NCBI RefSeq assembly: GCF_000247695.1
Contig: NW_004624751.1
Location: 27,776,611 to 27,840,610, forward strand
Length of the DNA: 64,000 nt
Direction of reading: 5' to 3'
Origin: Heterocephalus glaber
Taxonomy: Eukaryota; Chordata; Mammalia; Rodentia; Bathyergidae
Within the stretch, counting starts at the first letter, position 1. Each line of letters opens with the position of its first letter. The notes under the pieces are model-generated. The model was not told where the DNA came from. It saw nothing but the letters and a program-made list of their open reading frames with translations, and did not search any database. The position numbers were made by a program, and so were the translations under genes. Shown one piece after another: positions 41,601 through 53,600 of the stretch.

Positions 41601-44600
41601 AAGAGGCTATTTATTCACACGTGCATGCCCATGAGTAGGCTGAGTCTGGAAAAGGGAACACAGCAGGGAGCAAGCAGAGAAAAAAGAATGTAAAGGGAAG
41701 GGGAAGGTTGAGAAATTTGGGCAGATAGAGTGGGATCATGCTTCCCAGGGTGGGCTGTGGTTGCAGATGTCATGAGGCTTTCTGGAACTGCAGTGGCTGG
41801 GACATGATTTACTATCCTTGTTCTTTAAACCTTCCTGCACATCCACCACCAAGGCTTGTTGGCGTCTAGGTCATGCTCAGCGCTGCACTCCCACCCCCAA
41901 GATTGCCATGGAGATGGTGCAAGTTCTGGTCCATGAGGTTGCCTTACCTGCCAGGCATGACAGTCTCATCTTTTTGTTATAATGAAAAGGGGGAGTGTAG
42001 GGGAAGTGGGCACTGTTTCTCATGGCTGCTTCATGCAGGACATATGGGTGATATGGACACATGGGTGATATGGACACCTTCATCAGGAGAGAGATCTTAG
42101 GGAATAGGGGTATATCAAGGAGTGGTCAAGGTCAGCATCTGCCTGTTTGTGATTTCTTGTATGTAATCTCTTGTACATGATCCTTTAAAAATTGTGAGAG
42201 AAGTCTGAGGAGGCATGGCCCAGAGAGAAGGAGAATGATGCAGACAAGAGGTCCAGTTAATGGAAGAAGCCATGAGCCTCAGCTTTAAATATTGGTCCAT
42301 ATGTTAGACAGGCATTGTCTAATTTCTGAAGCCCTTTTAGTTTGCCCTTTTGTATTTTGTACTGTGTCTGACTGGTTGGTATAAAAGGAACATTTTGTCT
42401 TAGGAAGATATATAAGCTGCTTTTTTGGTGGTGAGAGGATCTAAGTCCCTATGATTTTGGAAGATTATTGCCACCAGTGAGTCTGTCTGGTTCTGTAAGT
42501 TAAGGTTGGAGCCAGCTATTTTTTTGAGGCTGTCAGAAAGATCTCGGGAGAGGGAACAATAGCAGGTCAGGGAGAATAGGTCCCTACATTGTCAAATTGG
42601 GGTTTTAATGGTGATAGGCAAGTTGGGGAGAGAAAGGGGAGTAGAGGGAGGGATATCTTCCATGGAGAACAGAGAAGTAATGAGAGCAGCAACAAGGGCA
42701 TCTCCATCTGGGACTCAGGGCCATAATGGAGTGTGGGTAAGTGACCAAGGCAGATGTCTCCACAGTTGGCCAGACACCAAGAGAAGACAGTTCTTCCTGG
42801 GGAGTGTCATGTGACCAGCACTGGGTTTAAATGGCATAGAAAATGGAATGAGCCTCTCTTGGGCAAGAGGACAGTAGGAAGAGGAAGGGAACCTAATCAG
42901 GATGAGAGTGAGCAAAGGACTGGAGCGTGGAGCCCTGAGCCTGAAACCAAGTAAGATTAAAGCAGATTGAACAAAGGAAGTGGGTGAAGTGGTAGGATAG
43001 GCAGGGGCAAGACATTTCACTGTCTTCTGGAATTAGGGTTAGCCTGGGGGAAGTAGAGAAGATTACTTTCATTTTTACAGGAAGGAGTCAGGTGAGTTAT
43101 CAGCAGGACACACAGCTCTCCCTGAAAGCAATGTCCCCACTGGGAAAAGTCTCAGAGGAACAGCTGTCAGGATTTGGCTGTCTTTATAAGATTGGGTGTC
43201 AGAAGACAAGAGGTTAGCAGCATATCAGATCTTTTCTGGCTAGTCCTGAAAGATAGTCCTTGATGGGACAGGCCTCTGGCTAAGGTTTGGCCTGAGCAGA
43301 AAGGTACGGCCTATAACAGCTTAAATGGACTGCATCCTGTAGGTTCCCAAGGTTGGCTTGGATGCAAAGAAGAGTGATTGGGAATAGGGAAGGCTAGTCT
43401 TTATGGAGCTAGAGTGTGAGCTTAGTGAGGTGAGTCTTGTCAGGGCAAAAGGCTCAGGATGGGGCTCGGAAGCCCTCCAAGGAGGGTCACCCCATCTTAG
43501 GTTTTGGCACCAGATGTATTAGAAAGAGACCACCTGGGCAGACATTGTGTGAGCAGAGAGGCTGTTTATTTTGCATGTGCACACCCACAAGCATGCTGAG
43601 CCTGGAAAAGGGAACCCAGCAGGGAGCAAGCAGAGAAAAAAGAATTTAAAGGGAAGGGGAAGTTTTACTGTCTTGAATTTGGGTGGATAGAGTGGGATCA
43701 TGCTTCCCAGGACTGTTAGTGGCTGCAGATGTCATCAGGCTTCCTGGAACTGCAGAAGCTGGGACATGATTTACTGTGTTTGTTCTTTCAGCCTTCCTGC
43801 ACATCTGCCACCGAGGCTTGATGGTGCCCAGGTTGTGCACAGCATGGTGTACCTACCTGCCTGCGCAGTTGCCTTACCTGCCAGATGTGAGCCAGTTGAG
43901 TGGCACTGTAAGGCAGTTCTAGGAAAACAAATGGATATTCCATGCTACTGTCAATCCACTCATTTAAGAAACTTGGAAGTCTAGTTTTCTCACCTCTTCC
44001 CCATACCCATTCTTCACTAGGCCTTTTCAATTCTTCACTCGTCTCAGATTTAATCATTTGTCTTAATCTTTCCTGTCTATGCCATCCACTAGTCTTTCAC
44101 CAAAATTGCAGTAATGGCTCCACATGACACAAGCTCCACCCCTTTTCCAAATTCATTCCATATTCTGCCAGAGTCTCTTTAAAATGCAAATCTGAACTAG
44201 TAACACTCCTATTTTATATCTTCCAAATCTTCCCAAAGTTCTAAAAACTTAGTATGGTTTTTGGATTTACATGTCTCCCTTATCTCTTGTTTTAAAAATA
44301 CCCACTCACTCCCTTGATAACATTGCCTTCACACCAACTGTTCAGGTCTGTGAATTTACCAAGTTCTCCAGTCTATGAACCATTGCACAACCCGTGTTCT
44401 TTGGCCTCACTCTTCACTCTTCCTCCTGCCTCTGTTTGATTCCTGCCTACCATTAAGGTCTAAGGTTTCAAACACTGCCCATCCAAACTCGGTAAGATGG
44501 CCTTCTGATTTGTTTCAGAAGTTAACAGTCCTTTTCCTTTATTTTACTTAGAACTGGAATCAATGTTAGTCTGTTTTGTGTTCCTGTAGCAGAATATCTG

Positions 44601-47600
44601 AACCTGGGTAATTATAAAAAACAGATTTAGTTTCCACTGTTCTGGCAGCTGAGAAGTCCCAAGTTGAGATCCCTGTAACTGTCAAGGGCTTCTTGCTGCA
44701 ATATTTCCTGGCAGAAGATGAAGAAGCAGCCCATGTGCTCAAGGAAGGGAGACCAAATTCATTCTTTTATCAGGAAAGCACTCCCAAGGGTAACTGATCA
44801 CTGCCAAGATAATGGCACTAATCTGTCCTTAAAGCAGTGCTCACCTGGCCTAATTACCATTAAATGTCCCATCTAAATGGCATTGCCTTGGGGATAAAGT
44901 TTCTAACTCAAGAAACTTTTTGCCCACCTTTAGACCATGGCATTCAGTTACTTTAATCTCTTTCTCCTAATCTCTGCTGTCTGAAAACTGGGAACCTAGC
45001 TATCTTGTCCATAGTTATCTTCCCAGCAGTTATATAATAGGCACAAAATGCATCTAAGTACCAATTGCACAATGGGCTTTAAGGAAATAGTTATTGATTA
45101 CAGTTTGTAAAGATCAATGTCAATTTTTTAAAAAGCTTAAATATTAGAACTGAGGTGGATCTAAAAGGCAGCATGGAATTATACTAAAAGGAAAGGGCAG
45201 AGTGAGAAAGCATGAACAAAAGTTTGAAGTCAAGAATAAGCTGGGTGTGGTGATGCATGCCTGTACTCCCAGTACTCTGGGAGGCCGAAGCAGGAGGATC
45301 ACAAGTCTGAACCAGACTGGGCAACTTAGGAACTTTGTAAGATGCTGTCTCAGAAAAATTTAAAAAGTAAAGTACTGCAACAATAACAACAATGAAAGGG
45401 CTGGGATGTAGCTCAGTGTGAAGGCCCTGGCCTTAATCCCCAGTACCTCCAAAAAAGAAAGAAAGAAAAAAAAGCTCAGCATATATAGGTAGGAGTCTAC
45501 CATGAAGAGTACAGACTGAGAGAGAAGAATTTGTCAGAACGTTAATGGTGATGGGTCTAAGTGTTCTATGTTCTGTTTACCTGTTGCTGCAAAACTGACC
45601 ATTCCAAACTTAGTGGCATGATCCAATATAAACTTCTCTCTCACAACTCTAAGTATTGACCGGCCTCATCTTGGTGGTTGTCGCTCACACACTGCAGGTA
45701 GACAGTGGCTGAGCCTGGAGTCATCTCAGAGCCTCTTCACACTGCCAGTTTATGCCACTGTCCGCTGGGCCCTCCAGAGTGCTTGCTGTATGTAGGGTTT
45801 CCCCACGCATAGTGGCTGGGTTTCAAGGAAGTCTCAGGAGAGCTGGTAGGAAGCACCATTGCCTGTTTCAGCCTTGCCTCGGAACTCAGTGCTGGGTCAC
45901 TGGGGAGATTGAGTACAGGTGTGGGGGTAAGTGTATTTGCATTCTTGAGCCATAAGCCAAGAATGAAAGGCCATGAATGCAGTGCTGTTTCATTGGACTG
46001 TTTTGTAGGGTGTGGTTACAGGGAGCAGCAGTGAGATGGATAAAATGAAGCTTGCCTAATGAAAAATATGAATCTCCCAAGCTTAGTGTTCTTCAGCTGC
46101 AGTTAGGAAATCTGTCAGTATAACGTGTTAGGTCAAAGGGGAAGAACTGCTTGAGTATTTCAGCAATTGATGAAAAGTCATTAGTAAAACTCAACATTTT
46201 TTCCTGTTTTTTTTTTTTTTTTAAAGTCCTGGCAAAAGAAAATAGTACATTTTAAGCATGCTTTTAATTAAAGATAACTATGAAACCAGAATCATTTTTC
46301 ATGCTGTTAAATATGTCCCAAATAGAATTACAAATATCCAGGGCCAAGGATTTAGCTCAGTGGTTCCACTGCCTGCCTTGCAAGCACAAGGACCTGAGTT
46401 CTAGCCCTGGCACCAAAAAAAAAAAAAAATTACAAACGTCCACTTCAGCTGCTTTTTTTAAAAAAAAAAAAATACCATACTAATTTTAAGAATTTGGCAA
46501 ATAGCGCAGAATAAGAAAATAATTTTATTTATTTATTATTAGTACATGTATGTAGTAGGTAATGTTTCCATTTTGTGTGTGGAACTGGTACATGTACAGA
46601 GCACATCTTCACTCCTATTTCCTTCCCCTCCCTCCCTCCCCCTCTACCCATCCCTTGATCCCTTTCTCATTTGAGAAAGATCTGTCTCCTTGCTTCCTAT
46701 TACCTATCTCTTATTTTGTTCTCTATTTATAATTTGGGTTTCTCAAATAAGAGAAACCATATGATATTTAAGCTTGTGTGTCTAATTTCACTTAACACTA
46801 TGGCCTCAAGATTTTTTTAAAGGAGACAACTTATTAAATGAAGTTATTATCTGATTACAAAATAAATACAAGAGAATCAGTTGAAAAATTGTTGGATGTG
46901 TCAGTAGAATTTGTTATGGTGGATGACTATAAAATATCCAAATATACCAAAAATAGCTATTCCAATATACAAAGATGAAATAGAATCCATTTATGAAAAC
47001 AGTCAAAAATAAAGTTACAGAAAATGAAGAATCAATGTGATTGAATACTTGCTGAGATTTTGTACTGCAAGTGTGTAAAAATGATAGGAAATAAGAAGAA
47101 ACTGTAATTAGTAGAATAGATATGTTCAAAAACAAGAAAAGGAGGTTTCCATTGATTAGAAGAGAGATGCTTACCGCAAAAGAAAGGCGCAGATGGGCCC
47201 ACAGCAGGGATTGGGACTAAAACTCGAGGAAGTGTGCTGCCCTGTGTGCATGAACCTGGGGGTCAGAAGCGTACCATCTGCCGCTGCCAGACACTGAGAA
47301 GCACCCTCCTTGTTTTCTGGGTCTAGAGCCAAGATACTTCTCTAAGACCTGCTCCAGAGGGCTGAAGCCAGGGTGAGACTCCATATCCAAAAGCATGTTG
47401 GCCACCCAGGACATCCAAGAGAAAGGGCATAGAAGATGAGTTTTCAACAAAGAACCACAAAGCACCAAAGTGGTGAAAAACATGAACAACTAAAATGGAA
47501 AATGAAAAAGTGTAGTAATAGCTGGCCCTATCATATGGCAAGTGCCACCCTGTGTCCTTTAGTCCTTACACTAATCCTATAAATAAGTACTATTTTTTCA

Positions 47601-50600
47601 GAATGGTGAAAGGCACAGAGATTAATTTGCCCAGTAATAAAGCTAGAATTTGAGTCCTGGTAATCTAGCTCTTGAGTTACACTCATAGCCACTCTGTTGC
47701 TGCTTGTTTATACTTCAACAAATAAATATAGGAGAACAACCTCAAAAACAGCATTGGAAATATAGCCTTAAACTGCTAAAGTCAGGAATAACAGCCACAA
47801 AATAAGAAATGCGTATAAACAAGCATTTAGTTAATGAAACAAGACCAAGAGATTATGGGGAAAAATTGAAATCTTAAAATAGAAGTAAATTTGGCATATA
47901 ATGTGACTAGCAGACAAGATGCAAAGTGTTAGTAAATTGGACTATCAAACTGACAAAATGAGAGTGAGATGGGCTGTCAGTTTCTAGCCAACATGCAGAA
48001 ACAGGGACCAGGTTCACCCCTCCTGGAAAAACAAAACCCAGGTAAAATATGCATTACTGGGATTTTCAGTACACCAGACCTTAGGCATGGAAGGACAGTG
48101 ATCCCTGAGAGACAGGAAGTAAGTTAGTCCTCTGTTGCACCAGGCCACTGCCTTCAGAGAGTTCCCAAACTTCAGTGCAGCTGGGGAACTCAGGCAGAAC
48201 CTAGAGGACACCAGCAAATGTAGGATTTGCAGGACAGTGTACCTGAGAGGGAAAAGAGAACTTGCACAGACAGAATTCTGGAGATTTGTAGCATCCTCCT
48301 TGAGTTTAGCAGATTATTTCTGGGGAAAGAACCATTCAAAGGTTAGAGGAACAGTAGTACACTGTGCTTACACAGGGCTGAGGATAGTGCCATCCTACCT
48401 GAGAGAATAGAAGACAAGTCCTGAGACACGGTAGAGTGTATTACTTGCAAGACTCTTGCCTCAGTAGTGGGGAATAATTAGCCCTATACTAAGCAACACT
48501 CTGGTTCTGCGTAAAAAATTTGACAAGACCTGAAAGGATCAGACAGTTTCCATAGAACCATGCCATTATAAAACTCAGAAATATTTGTAGAAATATTTGG
48601 CATCTTTGAAAATTACAAGGTATGCAAAATAGGAAAAACAGTCCCTTGGTGAGAATGAACACAAAAATGACAGATGCTAGATGAGCACAGTAGAACTGTA
48701 CCCTATTCCAAAGTTTAATGAAGACAAGGAAGACACAAAACTCAGATTTCTAGAGATGGAAGTGAGTATCTGATTTAAAAAAGTGGAAAGGGCCCAGTTG
48801 AATACCATGATATTGGTAACTTGTCCATTCTTCTCAAAATAATATGTATTTTCATGAAATTTAAATAATCTCAGTGGAATATGTTACTGAAAATAATGAA
48901 AAAGTCTAGGTTCATCCAAAAAATAGAGGGCTTATATACATGAAAGATGACAGGCATTTAATCTATTACAGGTAGTTTTAATTAAAAATATGACTCTGAT
49001 GCAAAATAAACATACAACAGATCTGTGTGGGAACGTAACTGTGTGATAAAAGTGGCATCTCAGTTGAAGGATAGGTCATTCAGTAAATTGTAAGGGAGTG
49101 ACTGGCTCATTGTGGGAGGAAAAGTTAGAACCTATCTTGTAAGTCCAGGGGACTTGTGGGGGGTGGGGTAAACTTCCAAGTGTTGGAAGAAATTACTGGA
49201 CAATATAATCTTTGCATGAGGAATAACTTTGTAAATGTAATGCAGGAGAAAATGCTATAGGAAACAATGGATAGGATGTTGATAATTAAAAATTTTTAAA
49301 CATTCCGAGAAATAGAATCATTGTATTTGCATCCTGTAATAGAAGATATTCTTGGAAAATTATTTTGGTAACCTCAGTTCTCTATTCTGTGCTAGCACTT
49401 CTTGTGTCAAAAACAGATACTTTTATAAATTACAATAACATACAGTACTGTAAGAAGTTAAAAACTACAAGCTTTCATTTTTTATCTGATTCAACAAATA
49501 TGATTACTCTGTCAAATTGTTATAAAAATTTGTAAAGACTGCGCAAACTTTATATATTCTTGACTGAGCAGTTCTACTTCTAGATAGGTATCCTAGTAAA
49601 ATAAAATTAAGCTAGTGTGTACAGGTAGATGCTCATCAAAATATTATTTTAGTGGGGAAAACATGAGAGCAATCTAACCCTTAAAAGTATGGTATTTTCA
49701 TGAACTGGAATGTTATGCAACTAATTAAGTCTTTTATCAAGAGTAAGAAAATAAGGAGGTGTACAGAATAATTCTAATACTGAATAAGTGGTAGAAGATA
49801 CCCAAAGGAATAAAAGGTGGTTATGTGAAGGGAAGTTGTAAATTTATTTTTCAGTTTCTAAAACTAAGTCAAGACACTATTTATTACATGCTGATTTCCA
49901 GATCCTGAGATGCTGTGTTGCTTTCTGATATTGTGTGGGAACATGAGAACTGAAACCAATTTGTGCATATTTTTAAATGTTGTAAGCTTTGTAAACTTTT
50001 TTACATCTTTTTTTCAGTTCTGCTTGAGATTTCAAAAATTTTGAATACTGGCTTAGATATGGAAACTCTGTCTATTTGTGTACGACTTTGTGAACAAGGC
50101 ATTAACCCAGAAGCTTTGTCTTCAGTCATTAAGGAGCTTCGCAAGGCTACTGAAGCACTAAAGGTTAGAAATTCACTTATCAGTTCATTTTAAAAGACAT
50201 TGTATTTAGAAAATGATCAAGGGTGAAGTTATATGAATGAGAGTTAAACTACCAACACCATCAGCAAAGATTCTGAAGACCAGGAGCTTTGCAGCATTTG
50301 TTCAGATCACAGAAATTACTATCATGGACCATGTTATCTTTTTCCAGAAACCTCTGATTATGTTTAGAATTCTACCATGTGATGAGTAGAATTGTGTCTG
50401 CCCTCACTCCCCAAGATGTATTTGAGTTTCGGTCTCTGGTACTGATGCTTATGACCTCATTTAGAAATAGTGTCTTCGCACATGTAAACCAAGTTAAGAT
50501 GAGGTCGTCCTGCATTAGGGTAGCTTCTAATTCATTGGACACAGATCCACGGAGATAACACCATGTGAAGACACCAACAGAAAGGGGAGAAGCTCTTAGA

Positions 50601-53600
50601 GTGTGGAGGCACAAGAGATTAGAGTGATGCACTTACAAGCCAAGGAAAGTTACAAATTATTGGCACCTCCCAGAAGCTAGGAAGACGCAAAAAAGGACTG
50701 ACTCTTCCCTAGACTCTTCAGAGAGACCATGGCCTCCTAACACCTTGTTTTTGGGCTTCTGTGCTCTAGAAATATGAAGAAATAAATTTCTATTAAGTTT
50801 CCCAGATAATGGCCTTTGTTTTATAGCCCTAGAAGTCTAATTCAGATTTTAGTACTGGAAAATGGGGTGCTGCTGAAACAAATACTTTTTTGGAATTCGA
50901 TAATGGTTAGACTGGAAAGTTTTAATGTGCTTGATGAAAAAAGCTTACATTGCCTCAAGGAGACCTAACAGAACTGAGAATATTATGGGCGGCTCTAGTG
51001 AGTGCCCAGGAAGAAGAGAGGAGAGCTCTAGGGAAAGCTTCAGTTGTTTCAGAGAATATATAGCCTTAGGATCGGGTTGTTCCTGGAAGTATAAATGTTA
51101 ATGGCATTTCTAGTGAAGTCTCAGACTCAAGAACACTTACTGGGCACTGGAGGAAAGGTTATCCTTGTATAGTGACAGAATTTGGCTGAATTTTGTTAGG
51201 TGGAAAGAGAATATATAAATGATGAACTTGGACACGTAGGATGATGTATAAACAATGAACTTGGATACTTAGCTGAGGAAATTTCCAAGCAAAGTGTGAA
51301 AGGTGCAGCCTGATTTCTCTTTGGTGTTTATAATAAAATGAGAGAAATGAGAATTGAGGAAGGAATTGTAAGAGAACAGAAATGACATTTGATTTAGAAA
51401 ACCCTTGGCCTGTCTGAATGGTTGTGGAGACAGCTAGCAATGTGGCCAGGCAACCTTTCGGTGAAGAGATTAGATGTATGATGTACCCGGTCAAACCATC
51501 TCAGCACAAACACTGCCAACTTGGACTGAAAGGGACAGGGTGCAATGAAGGAATGCTGTCAGATTACTGGAGTCCACAGGTAGGACACTGATAGTTACTT
51601 GGCTGTGAGCATGTGTTGTCGTTCAGGATGAGGGAGAAGTCTGGGGATGCTGTTGCCACCATGATCACAGAGGGCTACCGTTCTCCAAATTCAAACTGAC
51701 CACCTTTTAATTGCTGAGATGGGAATAGGAAAAGTACCATGTTCCTTCTGTTGCTTGCACACACTGATTTCAAATGTTTTGGTGATTTTATTTCTGTTCA
51801 TATAGCACCAAATCAGGACTAGCGAAACTTCACGTTGCCCCATTAAAATTTGTTCAACAACAAAGTGATTTCTCTTTTTTTCTTATCTCTAAGAAAATGG
51901 GACTATATGAAAAATGTCACTTCCCCATCTTCCAAAGACTGCCAAAGTTTGAAGTTGTTTTTGTGGTTTCAGATACCTTTTGATTATTAAATCTGACACA
52001 GAAAGTAAACAGAACACATTCACTGAGCAGATTCCTTATAAATATGCACTCAGCTGTCACTACCAGCATCCGGCAAGGCTTGTGTCTCCTTCCTGCCCTC
52101 CCCTCCAGTAACTAGTTTTGACTTTTTTTTTTTTTTTAGTCTTGACTTTTGGAGTGGGCTCTTTCATCAAGTTTTCTAAATAAATACAGATCTTTTAATA
52201 ATAAAGTTTAAATTTTGTAAAATTTTGAGCTCTGTGTAAATGGAATCATACAATAATCTTTTTATTAGATTTTTTTTTTTATTTAAGATTGTCTGTGGAG
52301 TGCATTTATGTCATATATAGCTGAAAGGCCTTCCTTTTCTCTGAAATATGCTTCATCCTACAAATACACCGCAATTTTTATCCTTTCTTTTGAGAGTAGA
52401 GATTTCAAGTATGGGGCTATTACGAATAATGCTGCTTTGAGCACCGTAGCCCGTCTCTTGATGCATAATGTCTGCATTTCTGTCTGATGTGTACCTAGAA
52501 GTAAAGTTGCTGCATTGTAGGTTAGGTGTAGCTTCCACTTGAATACATGATAATGCCAAAATTATTTTTAAAAACAGTCGTATTGATTTATATTTCAACC
52601 AGTAGCATATGAGTTTCCCTTTGCTCTGCTCTTTGCCAGTATTTATTATTGTGGCCCTTTTTAATTTTAGTCATTCTAGGCCATCCATGTTTTCCTCATT
52701 TGGTTTTATATGCATTTCTGAATACTAGTGAGGTTGAAGGCATTTTTACATGTTTTTTGGCCAGCTTTTTCAGTAGGTGTCTTTTCAAATCACTTGGCGA
52801 TTTCCAGGGTTATCTAGCCTTTTAAAATTCAAATGTGTGGCTTTCATAGAAAGAAAAAACCACTGAATAATTTAATAAGAATAGCTTATATTTATAATGA
52901 GTGCTTTCTTTATAAGACCTTAGGCTCTAAAGGCTGTGGTAGCCTTATTTCCTTACTCACACAGTGATACCACTACACTACTGTTGTGAATAGTGTGCTA
53001 CTAAGGGAACTGAAGCTTGTGGTAACCAACCCCACATACTTGCGGGTATGTGGTTGAGCTGGGCTATGTAACTTCAGAGTTGTTTACTTTTAACAACAAA
53101 GGTTCTTCCTACAATAAAATCTAAAAACTAATGTGAGCTAGCTATTTGGGAACAGTTTTTGGTCTGTGGCATGGGAATATTCTTTGGTTTGGTATTTTCT
53201 CGTAACTTGATAAAAATAAAAACAAGTATAGACTGTTATCAATGTTTCTGAAGTTCTAGTGAAAGATTACTTAATACCCATCTTCCACAACTACACGAAC
53301 TTTTGTATTATACTCAAGTTTCAAAGAGAACAGGCAGAATAGGAAGCAATTTTGGCATTGTACTGCAGTTTGAGAGCTGTAGAGGGGAACTCAAGTCAAA
53401 TAACTCACAAGTGTTTTGACATAGCATTTTCTTAAGATAATACGTAACCTAGGGAATTAGAATAGGATGTTCAGAAATGCCCATTTGACATAGCTTCTTC
53501 AGCGTTACACATTCTCTTTATAGACCATAGTGAAGGGTGGGAGGCAGAACCAATAATAATACCTGAAACTGTTCATCATTTGTATGGAAGCTCAATCTCT

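Larger units (their letters stand above)
41566..43892 (-). mobile_element. Small non-coding ERV, two LTRs plus internal part
   Basis: Two direct repeats of about 380-400 bp (41,566-41,962 and 43,515-43,892) share long runs such as ACCACCTGGGCAGACATTGT and GGGAGCAAGCAGAGAAAAAA. A reversed AATAAA is in the lower copy (GCTATTTATTCACACG). On the minus strand, two bases after the upstream LTR, TGGTGCCAAAACCTAAGA (43,512-43,495) resembles a tRNA-Phe primer binding site with four transitions. A purine-rich stretch precedes the downstream LTR. The 1.55-kb internal part has no long reading frame and no recognisable gag, pol or env, so it is a defective, non-autonomous element. Class II (IAP-type) affinity is a guess from the binding site. 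Confidence 0.75.
38625..50017. other. MZT1 intron 1
   Basis: 11.4-kb intron. Recognised content: B1 (39,927), LTR-like segment (40,224), ID (40,809), a small ERV with two LTRs (41,566-43,892), L2 (44,130), MaLR LTR (44,564), B1-ID dimer (45,241), possible LTR fragment (45,560), ID (46,341) and L1 pieces (46,510; 49,480). Stretches 39,100-39,900, 40,910-41,560 and 46,820-49,470 hold nothing I can name, apart from an old-repeat look at 47,540-47,690. Confidence 0.6.
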
